Assembly: GCA_964454675.1 (NCBI GenBank)
Contig: CAYVUB010000020.1
Span: forward strand, 1 to 47,519
Length of the DNA stretch: 47,519 nucleotides
Direction of reading: 5' to 3'
Source of the DNA: CAYVUB01 sp964454675
GTDB taxonomy: Bacteria > Bacteroidota > Bacteroidia > Flavobacteriales > Flavobacteriaceae
This document shows, piece by piece, positions 27,438 to 35,739 of this stretch; positions within the stretch are counted from its first letter, which is position 1, and each line of letters starts with the position of its first letter. The position numbers and the translations under genes are program-made. Below the pieces are notes generated by a model, which saw nothing but the letters and a program-made list of their open reading frames with translations, was not told the DNA's origin and did no database searches.

Positions 27438-28070
27438 ATGCCTCTATACAAAACTATTCAGCCCGATTTAAAAACTACTGTTAAAATTTGGAAAATTACC
27501 GAATCTTACGAGGCTTTGTTTCAGCCAATCGCATTAAAGCCCCAAAGTTTAGAGCGCGTTTTGGGTATGAAAAGCGAGTTGCATCAACGGGGTTTTTTGA
27601 GTGTGAGATATTTGCTGACAGAATTTGGTTATACCGATTTTGATTTGTTTTATGATGAAAACGGAAAACCGCATTTAAAAGACGGAAAACATATATCCAT
27701 TACACATTCGTTTACGTTTTCGGCAGTGATTGTAAGTGACAATGAAGTAGGTATTGATATTGAAAAGCAACGGGATAAAATTGGCGTTATTGCTCATAAA
27801 TTTGTGGATTATGAGTTTTATTACTTAGATGAAGCGGCCGATGATTATATTAAAAAGCTCACGGTCATTTGGGGCATCAAAGAATCACTTTACAAGTTAT
27901 TTGCAACACCCGGAATGTTGTTCAGAGAGCATTTTATGGTCATTCCGTTTATGTTGAATGACGACGAAACCGTAGCGTGGATTGATTATGAAGGTAAAAA
28001 ATACCGGTACAACACCCGTTTTTTAGAGTTTGAAGGATTTACCTGCGCTTATGTTGTGAATGAAACGTAA
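27438..28070 (+). CDS. 4'-phosphopantetheinyl transferase superfamily protein
   Basis: A 210-residue enzyme of the Sfp/AcpT type that transfers phosphopantetheine from CoA to carrier proteins. The magnesium-binding motif GIDIE and the WGIKESLYK motif (WxxKExxxK) are both intact, as is the N-terminal HISITHSFTFSA. Partner carrier proteins are not in the window, so the target is unknown. The stop overlaps the annotated start of the GGGP synthase frame, but that overlap is probably a product of repeat insertion. Confidence 0.9.
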   Translation: MPLYKTIQPDLKTTVKIWKITESYEALFQPIALKPQSLERVLGMKSELHQRGFLSVRYLLTEFGYTDFDLFYDENGKPHLKDGKHISITHSFTFSAVIVSDNEVGIDIEKQRDKIGVIAHKFVDYEFYYLDEAADDYIKKLTVIWGIKESLYKLFATPGMLFREHFMVIPFMLNDDETVAWIDYEGKKYRYNTRFLEFEGFTCAYVVNET

Positions 28071-28902
28071 GAATGAAGAACCAAGAGCCAAGAACCAAGA
28101 CAAAAGAATCAAGAGCCAAGACAAAAGACAAAAGAAAAAAGACTTAGTGCCTTTGCGCCTTAGCGAGAAATATTTGAAAAGCTACTACCAAAATATCATA
28201 AATTCAGTATCCAAAGGCGAAAAATTATTGGCAGTTTTAATCGATCCGGATAAAATGCTGATGGATACATTGCCGGGTTTTATCCACAAGGTTAATGCAT
28301 CCATTGCAACCCATATTTTTGTTGGAGGAAGTTATGTAGAAGCTGATGTAACTGAAGCTTTAGTAATTGAAATTAAAAAACACACAACATTGCCAATTGT
28401 ATTATTTCCGGGTGATGTGACACAATTGACCAATCAAGCAGATGCGTTATTGTTTTTATCGTTAATATCCGGAAGAAATCCCGATTATTTGATAGGCAAA
28501 CACGTAAAAGCCATTTCAAAATTGCGTAAAATGAATTTGGAAGTCATCCCAACAGGATATGTACTGATTGAAAACGGAAAAACAACATCAGTTGAAAAAG
28601 TTACCCAAACACAACCATTAAAAAGAGATGATATTCAAGCTATTGTTGATACCGCAAAAGCCGGTGAACTCTTAGGGATGAAATTGATATATCTGGAAGC
28701 GGGAAGTGGTGCTTTGCATCCGGTAAATCCGGAAATTATCAGTTCTGTAAAGCAAAATTTGCAAATTCCATTGATTGTTGGCGGCGGCATCAAATCAAAA
28801 ACACAAATGCAAATGGCTTATGATTCGGGTGCAGATTTAGTAGTCATAGGAACTGCTTTTGAAGACGATGAAGGCTTTTTTGAGGAATTGAAAGCAATTT
28901 AA
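28060..28902 (+). CDS. Geranylgeranylglyceryl/heptaprenylglyceryl phosphate synthase
   Basis: A TIM-barrel prenyltransferase of the GGGPS/PcrB family, joining a polyprenyl diphosphate to glycerol-1-phosphate. Family segments are KLLAVLIDPDKM, HIFVGGSYVE, LFPGDVTQLTNQADALLFLS, YLEAGSGA, the phosphate-binding PLIVGGGIKSKTQM and DLVVIGTAFEDD. The long frame of 280 residues starts with about 38 Lys/Arg/Gln-rich residues encoded by a repeat (28070-28170). Family members start near LKSYYQNIINSVSKG, so TTG at 28174 or another start inside the repeat is more likely. This family produces archaeal-type lipid precursors and is frequent in Bacteroidota. Confidence 0.9.
   Translation: MKRKNEEPRAKNQDKRIKSQDKRQKKKDLVPLRLSEKYLKSYYQNIINSVSKGEKLLAVLIDPDKMLMDTLPGFIHKVNASIATHIFVGGSYVEADVTEALVIEIKKHTTLPIVLFPGDVTQLTNQADALLFLSLISGRNPDYLIGKHVKAISKLRKMNLEVIPTGYVLIENGKTTSVEKVTQTQPLKRDDIQAIVDTAKAGELLGMKLIYLEAGSGALHPVNPEIISSVKQNLQIPLIVGGGIKSKTQMQMAYDSGADLVVIGTAFEDDEGFFEELKAI
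28070..28170. repeat. Low-complexity repeat fused to the GGGP synthase 5' end
   Basis: Degenerate copies of AAGAACCAAGACAAAAGA, followed by GTGCCTTTGCGCCTTAGCGAG. Both words are familiar intergenic repeats in Flavobacteriaceae. Here they form an open frame in phase with GGGP synthase and touch the PPTase stop. Confidence 0.65.
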
Positions 28903-28908
28903 CAATTT

Positions 28909-28986
28909 CGTCACTTCAAGCGGAGTCGAGAAGTTTTTAAATGAATGAATTATAATAACAAGAGATTCCCTCCTTCGAGGGAATGA
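28909..28986. repeat. Two TCATnCC-type palindromic repeats
   Basis: CGTCACTTC...GAAG at 28909-28933, and an inverted-orientation copy at 28961-28986 with a perfect 8-bp stem, ATTCCCTC / GAGGGAAT. The second creates an ATG (28983) that is a false start for the thiamine-binding gene. The same family occurs at 32701, 32824 and 35017. Confidence 0.65.
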
Positions 28987-29000
28987 AAATAGAATTTTCA

Positions 29001-29261
29001 ATGAAAATATCCGTAGAATTAACCTTGACACCATTGCACGACGATTATGAACCTGCAATTATCCATTTTATAAAAAAGCTGAGAGCTTCCAACTTAAAAG
29101 TATTGGAAAACCCTTTGAGCACACAAGTTTATGGCGATTATGATGATGTGATGCGGATTTTAACCATCGAAATCAAAGAAGCTTTTGAACTTATAGAACG
29201 TGGTTTACTCTATATGAAGATTGTAAAATCTGACCGACACGATTATGAACCACATTTCTGA
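29001..29261 (+). CDS. Thiamine-binding protein, MTH1187/YkoF-like
   Basis: An 86-residue cytoplasmic ferredoxin-fold protein of the thiamine-binding family (MTH1187/YkoF). Typical segments are MKISVELTLTPLHDDYEPAI, NPLSTQVYGDYDDVM and LIERGLLYMKIVKSDR. I use ATG 29001, because the in-frame ATG at 28983 lies in a palindromic repeat. It overlaps pnuC by 17 bp. With pnuC and the TPP-riboswitch receptor 3 kb downstream it points to a thiamine uptake module. Confidence 0.85.
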   Translation: MKISVELTLTPLHDDYEPAIIHFIKKLRASNLKVLENPLSTQVYGDYDDVMRILTIEIKEAFELIERGLLYMKIVKSDRHDYEPHF

Positions 29262-29877
29262 TTTTTTCCTTGAGCCTTACAGAACGACACCGGCAATACT
29301 CATAGTTCTTGAAATTATCGCCTTTGTTTTCGGGATTTTAAGTGTCTGGTATGCCAAAAAAGAGCGTATTCTCGTGTATCCCACAGGATTGGTGGCAACA
29401 ATTATTTCGGTTTATTTACTGTACAAAGCAGGGTATCTGGGTGATGTGATTATCAATATTTACTATTCTGTCATGAGTTTTTACGGCTGGTGGAACTGGT
29501 CTCGGAAAAAAGGAAATCAGTATGCCGTTCCAATTTCAAGAACAAATACTAAAGAAAAAACAATAGGATTCTTCCTGTTTATTGTAACAATGATTGTCAC
29601 TTACGGTGTGTACAAAGCCTATGATTATACGCTGGAATTTGTAAATTATGTTGACATTTTAACTTCCGGGATATTCTTTACGGCTATGTGGTATATGGCC
29701 AATAAAAAACTGGAAAATTGGACACTTTGGATTATTGCCGACCTGATTACCATTCCGTTGTATGCGTATCGTGGATTAGGAATCTTATCTTTGCAATATT
29801 TGATTTTTACAATACTGGCCGTTCAAGGCTATTTACAATGGAAGAAAAGCTTAGACAGCAAGCATCAGACTGCTTAA
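29245..29877 (+). CDS. pnuC: PnuC/PnuT family vitamin transporter
   Basis: A 210-residue inner-membrane transporter of the PnuC family (SWEET-like fold, about seven helices), with YSVMSFYGWWNWSRKK and TAMWYMANKKLENWTLWIIAD as the conserved core. Family members move nicotinamide riboside (PnuC), riboflavin (PnuX) or thiamine (PnuT) by facilitated diffusion followed by phosphorylation. The thiamine-binding protein upstream suggests PnuT-like specificity; the NadR-like kinase downstream would also fit nicotinamide riboside. It overlaps both neighbours, so it is translationally coupled. Confidence 0.9.
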   Translation: MNHISDFFLEPYRTTPAILIVLEIIAFVFGILSVWYAKKERILVYPTGLVATIISVYLLYKAGYLGDVIINIYYSVMSFYGWWNWSRKKGNQYAVPISRTNTKEKTIGFFLFIVTMIVTYGVYKAYDYTLEFVNYVDILTSGIFFTAMWYMANKKLENWTLWIIADLITIPLYAYRGLGILSLQYLIFTILAVQGYLQWKKSLDSKHQTA

Positions 29878-30398
29878 GAGTCGTTTTATTTGGCCCGGAA
29901 TCAACAGGAAAATCGGTGCTCGCAGAACGCCTTGCAAAACACTTTGATACAGTTTGGGTTCCCGAATTTTCACGTACTTATGCCGAAGCTAAAATTGCAA
30001 AAAATCAAACGCTTACTTACGATGATGTTATGCCGATTGCCATTGGACAACTACAGCTTGAAAACCGTATGATTTTAAAAGCAAACAAGGTATTGGTTTG
30101 CGATACAAACCTGCTGGAAACAAAAGTCTATTCAGAATTTTATTACAAAAAATGTCCCGATATTCTACATAAATATGCGTTGAAACATACGTATGATTTG
30201 TATTTTTTGACTTATATTGACCTGCCTTGGAAAGCCGATAACATAAGAGATAAACCCAATGACCGCAACGAAATGTTCCGGGCTTTTGAACAAGCTTTAA
30301 TTGCCAACAACAAACCATACATACTGCTTAAAGGTTCTATGAAAAACCGATTTGACACAGCGGTAAAACATATTGATACATTAATAACACGATCGTGA
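29838..30398 (+). CDS. NadR-like P-loop kinase
   Basis: A 186-residue protein starting MEEKLRQQASDCLRVVLFGP inside the pnuC end (40-bp overlap). Walker A is GPESTGKS at residues 19-26. PEFSRTYAEAK and the later DTNLLETKVYSEFYYK and IDLPWKADNIRDKPNDR are the features of the ribosylnicotinamide kinase domain of NadR. The nucleotidyltransferase domain of NadR is absent. It presumably traps the substrate carried by PnuC by phosphorylation. Whether the substrate is nicotinamide riboside or thiamine is undecided. The stop overlaps the GTG start of DUF4301. Confidence 0.85.
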   Translation: MEEKLRQQASDCLRVVLFGPESTGKSVLAERLAKHFDTVWVPEFSRTYAEAKIAKNQTLTYDDVMPIAIGQLQLENRMILKANKVLVCDTNLLETKVYSEFYYKKCPDILHKYALKHTYDLYFLTYIDLPWKADNIRDKPNDRNEMFRAFEQALIANNKPYILLKGSMKNRFDTAVKHIDTLITRS

Positions 30399-31948
30399 AG
30401 TTTACAGAAACCGACATACGCCAGATTGAGCAAAAAGGCACAACATTAGCTGCAATAAATACCCAGTTGGATATTTTAAAAGCAGGGCTGCCTTTTATAA
30501 ACCTTACAGCCGTGGCAACCATAGACAACGGTATAAACGCTTATTCTGATACCGAAAAACAAGCGTTTATTAATTATTTTGACAGTAAACGCAATACCGT
30601 TTCAATCCACAAGTTTGTACCGGCTTCGGGTGCAGCAACCAGAATGTTTAAAACGCTTTTTAAGTTCATTGAAGACTATAATCCCGAAAACGAAACCATC
30701 AATTCATACATCAACCGAAACAAAGAAACAGATTTATCGCTTTTTCTTATAGGAATTGAAAAACTTCCATTTTATAAGCTGGTTATTGAAAAATTAGACC
30801 ATTTTTATCCCGATTACAAAAGCTTTTCAAACGACAAACAAAAATTGCTTTTTGTCAAAACCATGCTCGATACCGACAAACTAAATTTTGGGTTTTATCC
30901 CAAAGGATTACTGCCGTTTCACGAGTATAAAGACCATACCGCAACCGCTTTTGAAGAGCATCTGTTTGAAGCAGCATTGTATGCCTCAAGCAATAACGAA
31001 GCAAGACTTCATTTTACTGTTTCTGAAAAGCACGAGCATATTTTTGATGAAGAGTTTAAACGCATTCAAGCCATCGTAGAGCGTAAAACGAATACAAAAT
31101 TTCATATTTCGTTTTCATACCAAAAAGAATCAACCGATTCTGTTTCGGTCACTTTAAAAAATGAGATTTACAGAGAAAAAGACGGCTCATTACTTTTCAG
31201 ACCGTCGGGTCATGGTGCGCTTTTAAGCAATTTGAATGTTATTGACGCTGATATTATTTTTGTGAAAAATATTGATAATGTGGTAGTTTACAAATATGAA
31301 AAAGACGTTGCCGAATACAAAAAAATGCTGGCAGGATTGCTGCTTCAATTGCAAAACCGGACATTCAATCATTTGAAAACTCTTGAGAACGAAGATATTT
31401 CTGAAAGCGATGTTATAAAAATTGCCGAATTTTTATCTAACAAACTAAATGTCAAAGTAAGCATCGAGTTTGAAAAATATTCTAAAAAATATCAGATAGA
31501 TTACCTGAAAGAAAAGCTCAATCGCCCCATAAGAGTATGCGGCATGGTAAAAAATGAAGGCGAGCCCGGCGGCGGACCATTTTGGGTAAAAGATGAAAGC
31601 GGAACGATTTCATTGCAAATTGTAGAATCGGCACAGATTGACAGGAAAAACAAACTTCAAAAGGAACTGCTAAAAAACGCATCGCACTTTAATCCGGTTG
31701 ATTTGGTTTGCGGCATTAAAAACTATAAAGGCGAAATATTTGACCTTCAAAAATATGTTGACCCAAAAACAGCTTTTATTACCCCAAAAACAAAAGAAAA
31801 CACAGACATTAAAGCTTTGGAACTTCCCGGACTTTGGAATGGCAGCATGGCATACTGGAACACCGTTTTTGTTGAAGTACCTTTAATAACATTCAATCCG
31901 GTAAAAACGGTTACAGATTTACTCAAGCCCACACATCAAATAAAATAG
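30395..31948 (+). CDS. DUF4301 family protein
   Basis: A 517-residue protein with a GTG start (GTGA overlap with the preceding gene). VPASGAATRMFKTL near residues 73-86 recalls the nucleotide-binding loop of nucleotidyltransferases, and FRPSGHGALLSNLNVIDADIIF the central part of that fold. Conserved blocks RVCGMVKNEGEPGGGPFWV and LPGLWNGSMAYWNTVF identify DUF4301, a Bacteroidota family of unknown function. Operon position suggests a link to the pnuC module, but this neighbourhood may be only ancestral synteny. Confidence 0.88.
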   Translation: MKFTETDIRQIEQKGTTLAAINTQLDILKAGLPFINLTAVATIDNGINAYSDTEKQAFINYFDSKRNTVSIHKFVPASGAATRMFKTLFKFIEDYNPENETINSYINRNKETDLSLFLIGIEKLPFYKLVIEKLDHFYPDYKSFSNDKQKLLFVKTMLDTDKLNFGFYPKGLLPFHEYKDHTATAFEEHLFEAALYASSNNEARLHFTVSEKHEHIFDEEFKRIQAIVERKTNTKFHISFSYQKESTDSVSVTLKNEIYREKDGSLLFRPSGHGALLSNLNVIDADIIFVKNIDNVVVYKYEKDVAEYKKMLAGLLLQLQNRTFNHLKTLENEDISESDVIKIAEFLSNKLNVKVSIEFEKYSKKYQIDYLKEKLNRPIRVCGMVKNEGEPGGGPFWVKDESGTISLQIVESAQIDRKNKLQKELLKNASHFNPVDLVCGIKNYKGEIFDLQKYVDPKTAFITPKTKENTDIKALELPGLWNGSMAYWNTVFVEVPLITFNPVKTVTDLLKPTHQIK

Positions 31949-32013
31949 TTTGCAGTTTGCAGTTGCAGTAAGCAGTATGTGCTAATGACGTTTTTAATTT
32001 TTTATAATAAAGA

Positions 32014-32418
32014 ATGAATGATGAAATTTTACAATCTGAGCTACAGTTTAAAGCTGTAAGAAGCTCGGGTGCCGGCGGACAAAATGTCAATAAAGTGGCG
32101 TCAAAAGTTGAGCTTAGTTTTGATTTAGACGCATCATCGGGTTTGTCTGATGACGAAAAAGAACTTTTAAAACAAACCATTAACAACCGATTGACCAAAG
32201 ATAATGTATTACTGCTTCAATGTGACGAAAGCAGAAGCCAACATAAAAACAAGGAACTGGCAATAAAGCGTTTTTTGCAACTTATTCATGAAGGATTACA
32301 AGTACAAAAAGAGCGTGTTCCTACCAAAATTCCAAAAGCGGTCATCAAAAAACGACTTAAAGCCAAACGCAAACAATCTGATATTAAATCCAATAGAAAA
32401 CCACCTGAAATAGATTGA
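32014..32418 (+). CDS. arfB: Alternative ribosome-rescue factor ArfB
   Basis: A 134-residue peptidyl-tRNA hydrolase acting on stalled ribosomes. The catalytic GGQ is at residues 21-23 in SSGAGGQNVNKVASKVEL. The basic C-terminal tail (KRLKAKRKQSDIKSNRKPP) that enters the empty mRNA channel is present. The GGQ domain without the codon-recognition domain separates it from RF1/RF2. It is last in the run from the thiamine-binding gene. The spacer before it (31949-32013) carries a GCAGTTTGCAGT-type repeat. Confidence 0.95.
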   Translation: MNDEILQSELQFKAVRSSGAGGQNVNKVASKVELSFDLDASSGLSDDEKELLKQTINNRLTKDNVLLLQCDESRSQHKNKELAIKRFLQLIHEGLQVQKERVPTKIPKAVIKKRLKAKRKQSDIKSNRKPPEID

Positions 32419-32550
32419 GTTTTTCAGTATTCAGTTTTTTAATCTTTGCGTATTTGCTCCCGAAGCTTCGGGATTGCGAGAAATTCATTTAAAGAAAAAA
32501 ATCGTAAATCGTAATTCATAAATCGTAATTCATTTCTATCTTTGCCTTGT
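32419..32550. repeat. Mosaic of short repeats upstream of the riboswitch
   Basis: The spacer holds TTCAGTATTCAG-type words, a CCCGAAGCTTCGGGA palindrome (about 32460-32474) and tandem AATCGTAAATCGTAATTCAT words (about 32500-32535). All are of types I know as dispersed repeats in Flavobacteriaceae. No gene is visible. Confidence 0.55.
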
Positions 32551-32551
32551 T

Positions 32552-32700
32552 CTCAAAAAGGGGTGCTTTTTTTAGTTCGCAGTATGCCGTTGTCAGTATG
32601 CAGTCAAAAACTCATAACTCATAACTTCAAACTCATAACTTTAAAAGGCTGAGATCATACCCAATGAACCTGGAACAGGTAATGCTGTTTAGGGATTTTA
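32552..32700 (+). promoter_or_regulatory. TPP riboswitch with expanded P3 arm
   Basis: The conserved core is complete: GGGGTGC at 32560-32566, GGCTGAGA at 32647-32654, ATACCC at about 32657-32662 pairing with GGGG, and AACCTGGAACAGG plus TAATGCTG and TAGGGA ending at 32695. Helices P2, P4 and P5 can all be drawn. P3, between GGGGTGC and GGCTGAGA, is unusually long (about 80 nt) and filled with GCAGTATG and CTCATAACT repeat words. It lies about 100 bp before a TonB-dependent receptor, which it should switch off when thiamine pyrophosphate is plentiful. Confidence 0.92.
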
Positions 32701-32730
32701 TGTCATGCCGAGCTTGTCGAGGCATCTCAT
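32701..32730. repeat. TGTCATnCC palindromic repeat directly after the riboswitch
   Basis: TGTCATGCC, a spacer, then GGCATCTCA. It shares the frame TGTCATnCC...GGnATCTCA with the copies inside the receptor gene. It sits in the leader where the expression platform of the riboswitch is expected. Confidence 0.65.
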
Positions 32731-32800
32731 TTTCAAATTATTTTATTTATTAACCGAAGAATAATAACCTCTTTTTATTCGATTAAATTTCTTAATCGTA

Positions 32801-35244
32801 ATGAAAACTTTATTCAAATTACTGTCATTCCTGCCTTTCGGCTACGCTCAAGATAAACTTCGGCAGGAATCTCGTCATCAAAAGACGAAATCATCTATTT
32901 TAGTATTTCTTTTTTTGTTGGTATCAACTGTTGTTTTTTCACAACAAACCCAGCAAGACACTACCAAAATTGAAAAACTCGACGAAGTCATCGTCAAGGC
33001 TGTTCGTGTCAATGCAACATNNNNNNNNNNNNNNNNNNNNNNNNNNNNNNNNNNNNNNNNNNNNNNNNNNNNNNNNNNNNNNNNNNNNNNNNNNNNNNNN
33101 NNNNNNNNNNNNNNNNNNNNAAAATTGAAAAACTCGACGAAGTCATCGTCAAGGCTGTTCGTGTCAATGCAACATCGCCCATTACACATTCAAATGTTAC
33201 CAAAGCAGACCTCGAAAAACGCAATCTTGGTCAGGATATTCCCATGCTTTTAAATTTTCTGCCATCGGTTGTTACCACAAGTGATGCCGGTGCCGGAATA
33301 GGTTATACCGGAATTCGTGTAAGAGGTATCAATGCACAATCAACCAACATTACCATTAATGGTATTCCTTACAATGATGCCGAATCACTCGGAACATTTT
33401 GGGTAAATCTGGGCGACTTTGCATCATCGGTTGAAAGTTTGCAATTACAGCGTGGCGTTGGGACTTCTACCAATGGCTCAGGAGCTTTTGGTGCCAGTGT
33501 CAATGTGCTTACCGATGCCGTTTCTGAAGACGCAAGTGCAGAAATTTCCAATTCCTTCGGAAGTTTTAATACACGTAAGCATACCGTGAAATTTAGCACA
33601 GGAAAACTCAATAATCACTTCGAGATTTCCGGACGATTATCACAGATCAATTCTGACGGATATATTGACAGAGCATCAACCGATTTGAAATCGTACTTTT
33701 TGCAAGGTTCTTATGTAGATGACAGCAGGCTGATAAAAGCCATAACTTTTGGAGGGAAAGAAGTGACGTATCAATCCTGGAACGGTATTGATGCCGAAAC
33801 TCTGGCAAACGACAGAACCTTCAACTCTGCCGGAATGTACACAGACAACGACGGAACCATCCGGTTTTATGACAATGAAGTCGATAATTACAGCCAAGAC
33901 CATTACCAGTTGCACTGGGTAGAACGCTACAGCAACAGCTGGTCAACAACGCTGGGTTTAAACTATACGTATGGCCGCGGTTATTTTGAACAATACCGTG
34001 AAGATGAAGATTTTGCCGATTACAATTTAACACCATTAGTTATTGGTGGTGAAACCGTTGATGTTACAGACCTCATTCGCCGCCGTTGGTTGGACAATGA
34101 TTTTTATGTTGTAAATGCCAATGCCAATTATAAAGATGATACAATGAATCTCACGTTTGGTGGTTCATACAGTCATTATGACGGCGACCATTTTGGAGAA
34201 ATTATCTGGGCAGAATACGCAAGCAACAGCAGTATCAGAGACCGCTATTATGAAGGAAACGGCACAAAAAATGATTTCAGTATCTTCTCAAAAGCGACGT
34301 TCAAACTGAATGAAAAAGTGAGTTTGTACGGTGATTTACAATTGCGATTGGTAGATTACAAAACCACGGGAATTGCCTCAAACGGAAATCCGTTTAATGT
34401 AGATGAAAACTATGGTTTTTTCAATCCTAAAGCCGGAGTTACCTATCAGTTAAACAACAAAAACAGTTTGTATTTGTCGTATGCCCGTGCCAACAGAGAA
34501 CCGAGCAGAGATGATTTTGAGAACAATGAAAATGTCAAGCCGGAACAGTTAAACGACTTTGAGTTGGGCTTGCGTCACACGTCCGATAAATTCCTTTTTA
34601 ATGCCAATGTTTATTATATGTTGTACAACGAACAGTTGGTGTTAACTGGTGGCATTGATGGTGTTGGGAATCCTATAAGAACCAATAGTGGCGAAAGTTA
34701 CCGTTTAGGATTAGAGCTTGAAGCGGCTGTAAAAATCACCGATAAATTTTCTGTACAACCCAACATCACACTAAGCTCAAACAAAAACAAAGAAACCATA
34801 GTTCCAATAGACGGCGAGTTGGTCAATCTGGGGAAAACCAACATTTCGTTTTCACCGGGAATAGTAGCAGCCAATGCATTTACATACCAACCGTTTGCAG
34901 GACTGCAACTGTCGTTTTTAAGCAAATATGTCGGCACGCAATACATGGGCAATACAGATTCTCAAGCGTCAAAGCTGGATGCTTATTTTGTGAATGATTT
35001 GAGTGTGACTTACAATCTGTCATTCCGGGGAAACGAGGAATCTCACACGTCCACTTTTTTCAAATCGATCGTGTTTTCAGCCTTGGTCAACAATATTTTT
35101 GGCGTAAAATATGTATCCAACGGGTATTATTACACTTATGATGATGATTTTTCGGTGCCGGGCGTTGTAACAACTATTGAAGGCGCGGGCTATTATCCGC
35201 AGGCAACAACTAATTTTTTAGTGGGAGCGACGTTAAAGTTTTAG
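32801..35244 (+). CDS. TonB-dependent receptor, probably for thiamine (interrupted by an assembly gap)
   Basis: An outer-membrane receptor under a TPP riboswitch, hence probably for thiamine or its phosphates. After the signal region (ending VVFSQQ), the TonB-box-like KIEKLDEVIVKAVRVNAT leads into a plug (GIRVRGINAQSTNITINGIP) and a barrel ending in LKF. The frame breaks only at the run of 100 N (33021-33120). The 55 bp before it (32966-33020) are repeated exactly after it (33121-33175), and both copies are in phase with their own side. Merging them gives one uninterrupted frame. Two palindromic repeats add extra peptides, near residues 8-30 and close to the C-terminus. Confidence 0.88.
32824..32891. 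repeat. In-frame palindromic repeat in the receptor signal region
   Basis: TGTCATTCCTGCC ... GGCAGGAATCTCG, with a perfect 9-bp stem ATTCCTGCC (32827-32835) / GGCAGGAAT (32862-32870). The loop encodes FGYAQDKLR, a peptide I recognise from repeat-invaded proteins in Bacteroidota. It follows MKTLFKLL and precedes the hydrophobic core SSILVFLFLLVSTVVFSQ. Confidence 0.7.
33021..33120. other. Scaffold gap (100 N) with duplicated flanks
   Basis: Exactly 100 N. The 55 nt on the left flank recur exactly at the start of the right flank. This is typical of two contigs that overlap by a k-mer of 55 but were joined with a default gap. The true gap is probably zero or negative. Confidence 0.92.
35017..35046. 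repeat. In-frame palindromic repeat near the receptor C-terminus
   Basis: CTGTCATTCC...GGAATCTCACA with 5-bp arms, encoding LSFRGNEESHT between barrel strands (VTYNL and FKSIVFSALVNNIFG). Same family as the copy at 32824, so one gene took up two in-frame insertions. Confidence 0.65.
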
Positions 35245-35261
35245 CGTTAAATATCTTAAAT

Positions 35262-35281
35262 CAACAAAATTATTTTTGTTG
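35262..35281 (+). terminator. Terminator after the thiamine receptor
   Basis: CAACAAAA / TTTTGTTG with a 4-nt loop just after the stop at 35244. Confidence 0.55.
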
Positions 35282-35335
35282 TAGTTTTCTTTAAAAGTCC
35301 AGTAAAATCAATAGATTTTATGTGTAAGATTTTTG

Positions 35336-35374
35336 TTTCCAGTGCTTTGTATAAAAAAAGCACTGGAAATTTTT
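35336..35374 (+). terminator. Strong hairpin terminator
   Basis: TTTCCAGTGCTTT (35336-35348) pairs perfectly with AAAGCACTGGAAA (35357-35369), followed by TTTTTG. A 13-bp stem. Whatever gene it served has decayed, or it backs up the receptor terminator. Confidence 0.75.
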
Positions 35375-35390
35375 GTGTTTCATTTTTTTT

Positions 35391-35626
35391 CTTTTTACAT
35401 TCGTGATGTTGAAAATGCAAGTAATGCATCATGGTATCAATGTGTTTGGTACACAATATCTGCCGCATATTCGATAGAAGGACTATATAATGCTTATGTC
35501 ACGCTATTTACTCAAGGAGCATCTTGGTCAACTGTTTGACCTGTTGTTAAAAATATCGTTCGAAGATATGTCGGGTGGGTTGCAGTTGCCTTAATTGGAT
35601 ATGAAATAGCCACAGAGTGTTTTTGA
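35391..35626 (+). pseudogene. Remnant of a small hydrophobic protein
   Basis: The frame reads RDVENASNASWYQCVWYTIS, AAYSIEGLYNAYVTLFTQGA, then SWSTV, a TGA (35537-35539), and continues in phase as PVVKNIVRRYVGWVAVALIG and YEIATECF up to a stop at 35624. No start codon or signal sequence is present: the frame runs straight into the terminator hairpin upstream. It looks like a decayed small amphipathic or membrane peptide. I do not recognise the family. Confidence 0.4.
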
Positions 35627-35739
35627 CATAATTAAAAATGGATACTTTTTCTAAATACTTTTTTATATTTGTTTTAGGAATTACATTAATTGATTGAATT
35701 GGTGCGCATTGCGACTTAAAAAACATTAAACTATAAAAA

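Noticed and set aside
28983..29000. Upstream ATG for the thiamine-binding gene
   Set aside because: It lies at the end of a palindromic repeat; the family N-terminus is MKISVELTL at 29001.
32801..35244. Frameshifted pseudogene call for the thiamine receptor
   Set aside because: The frame is broken only by the 100-N gap with an exact 55-bp duplicated flank; joining the contigs restores it.
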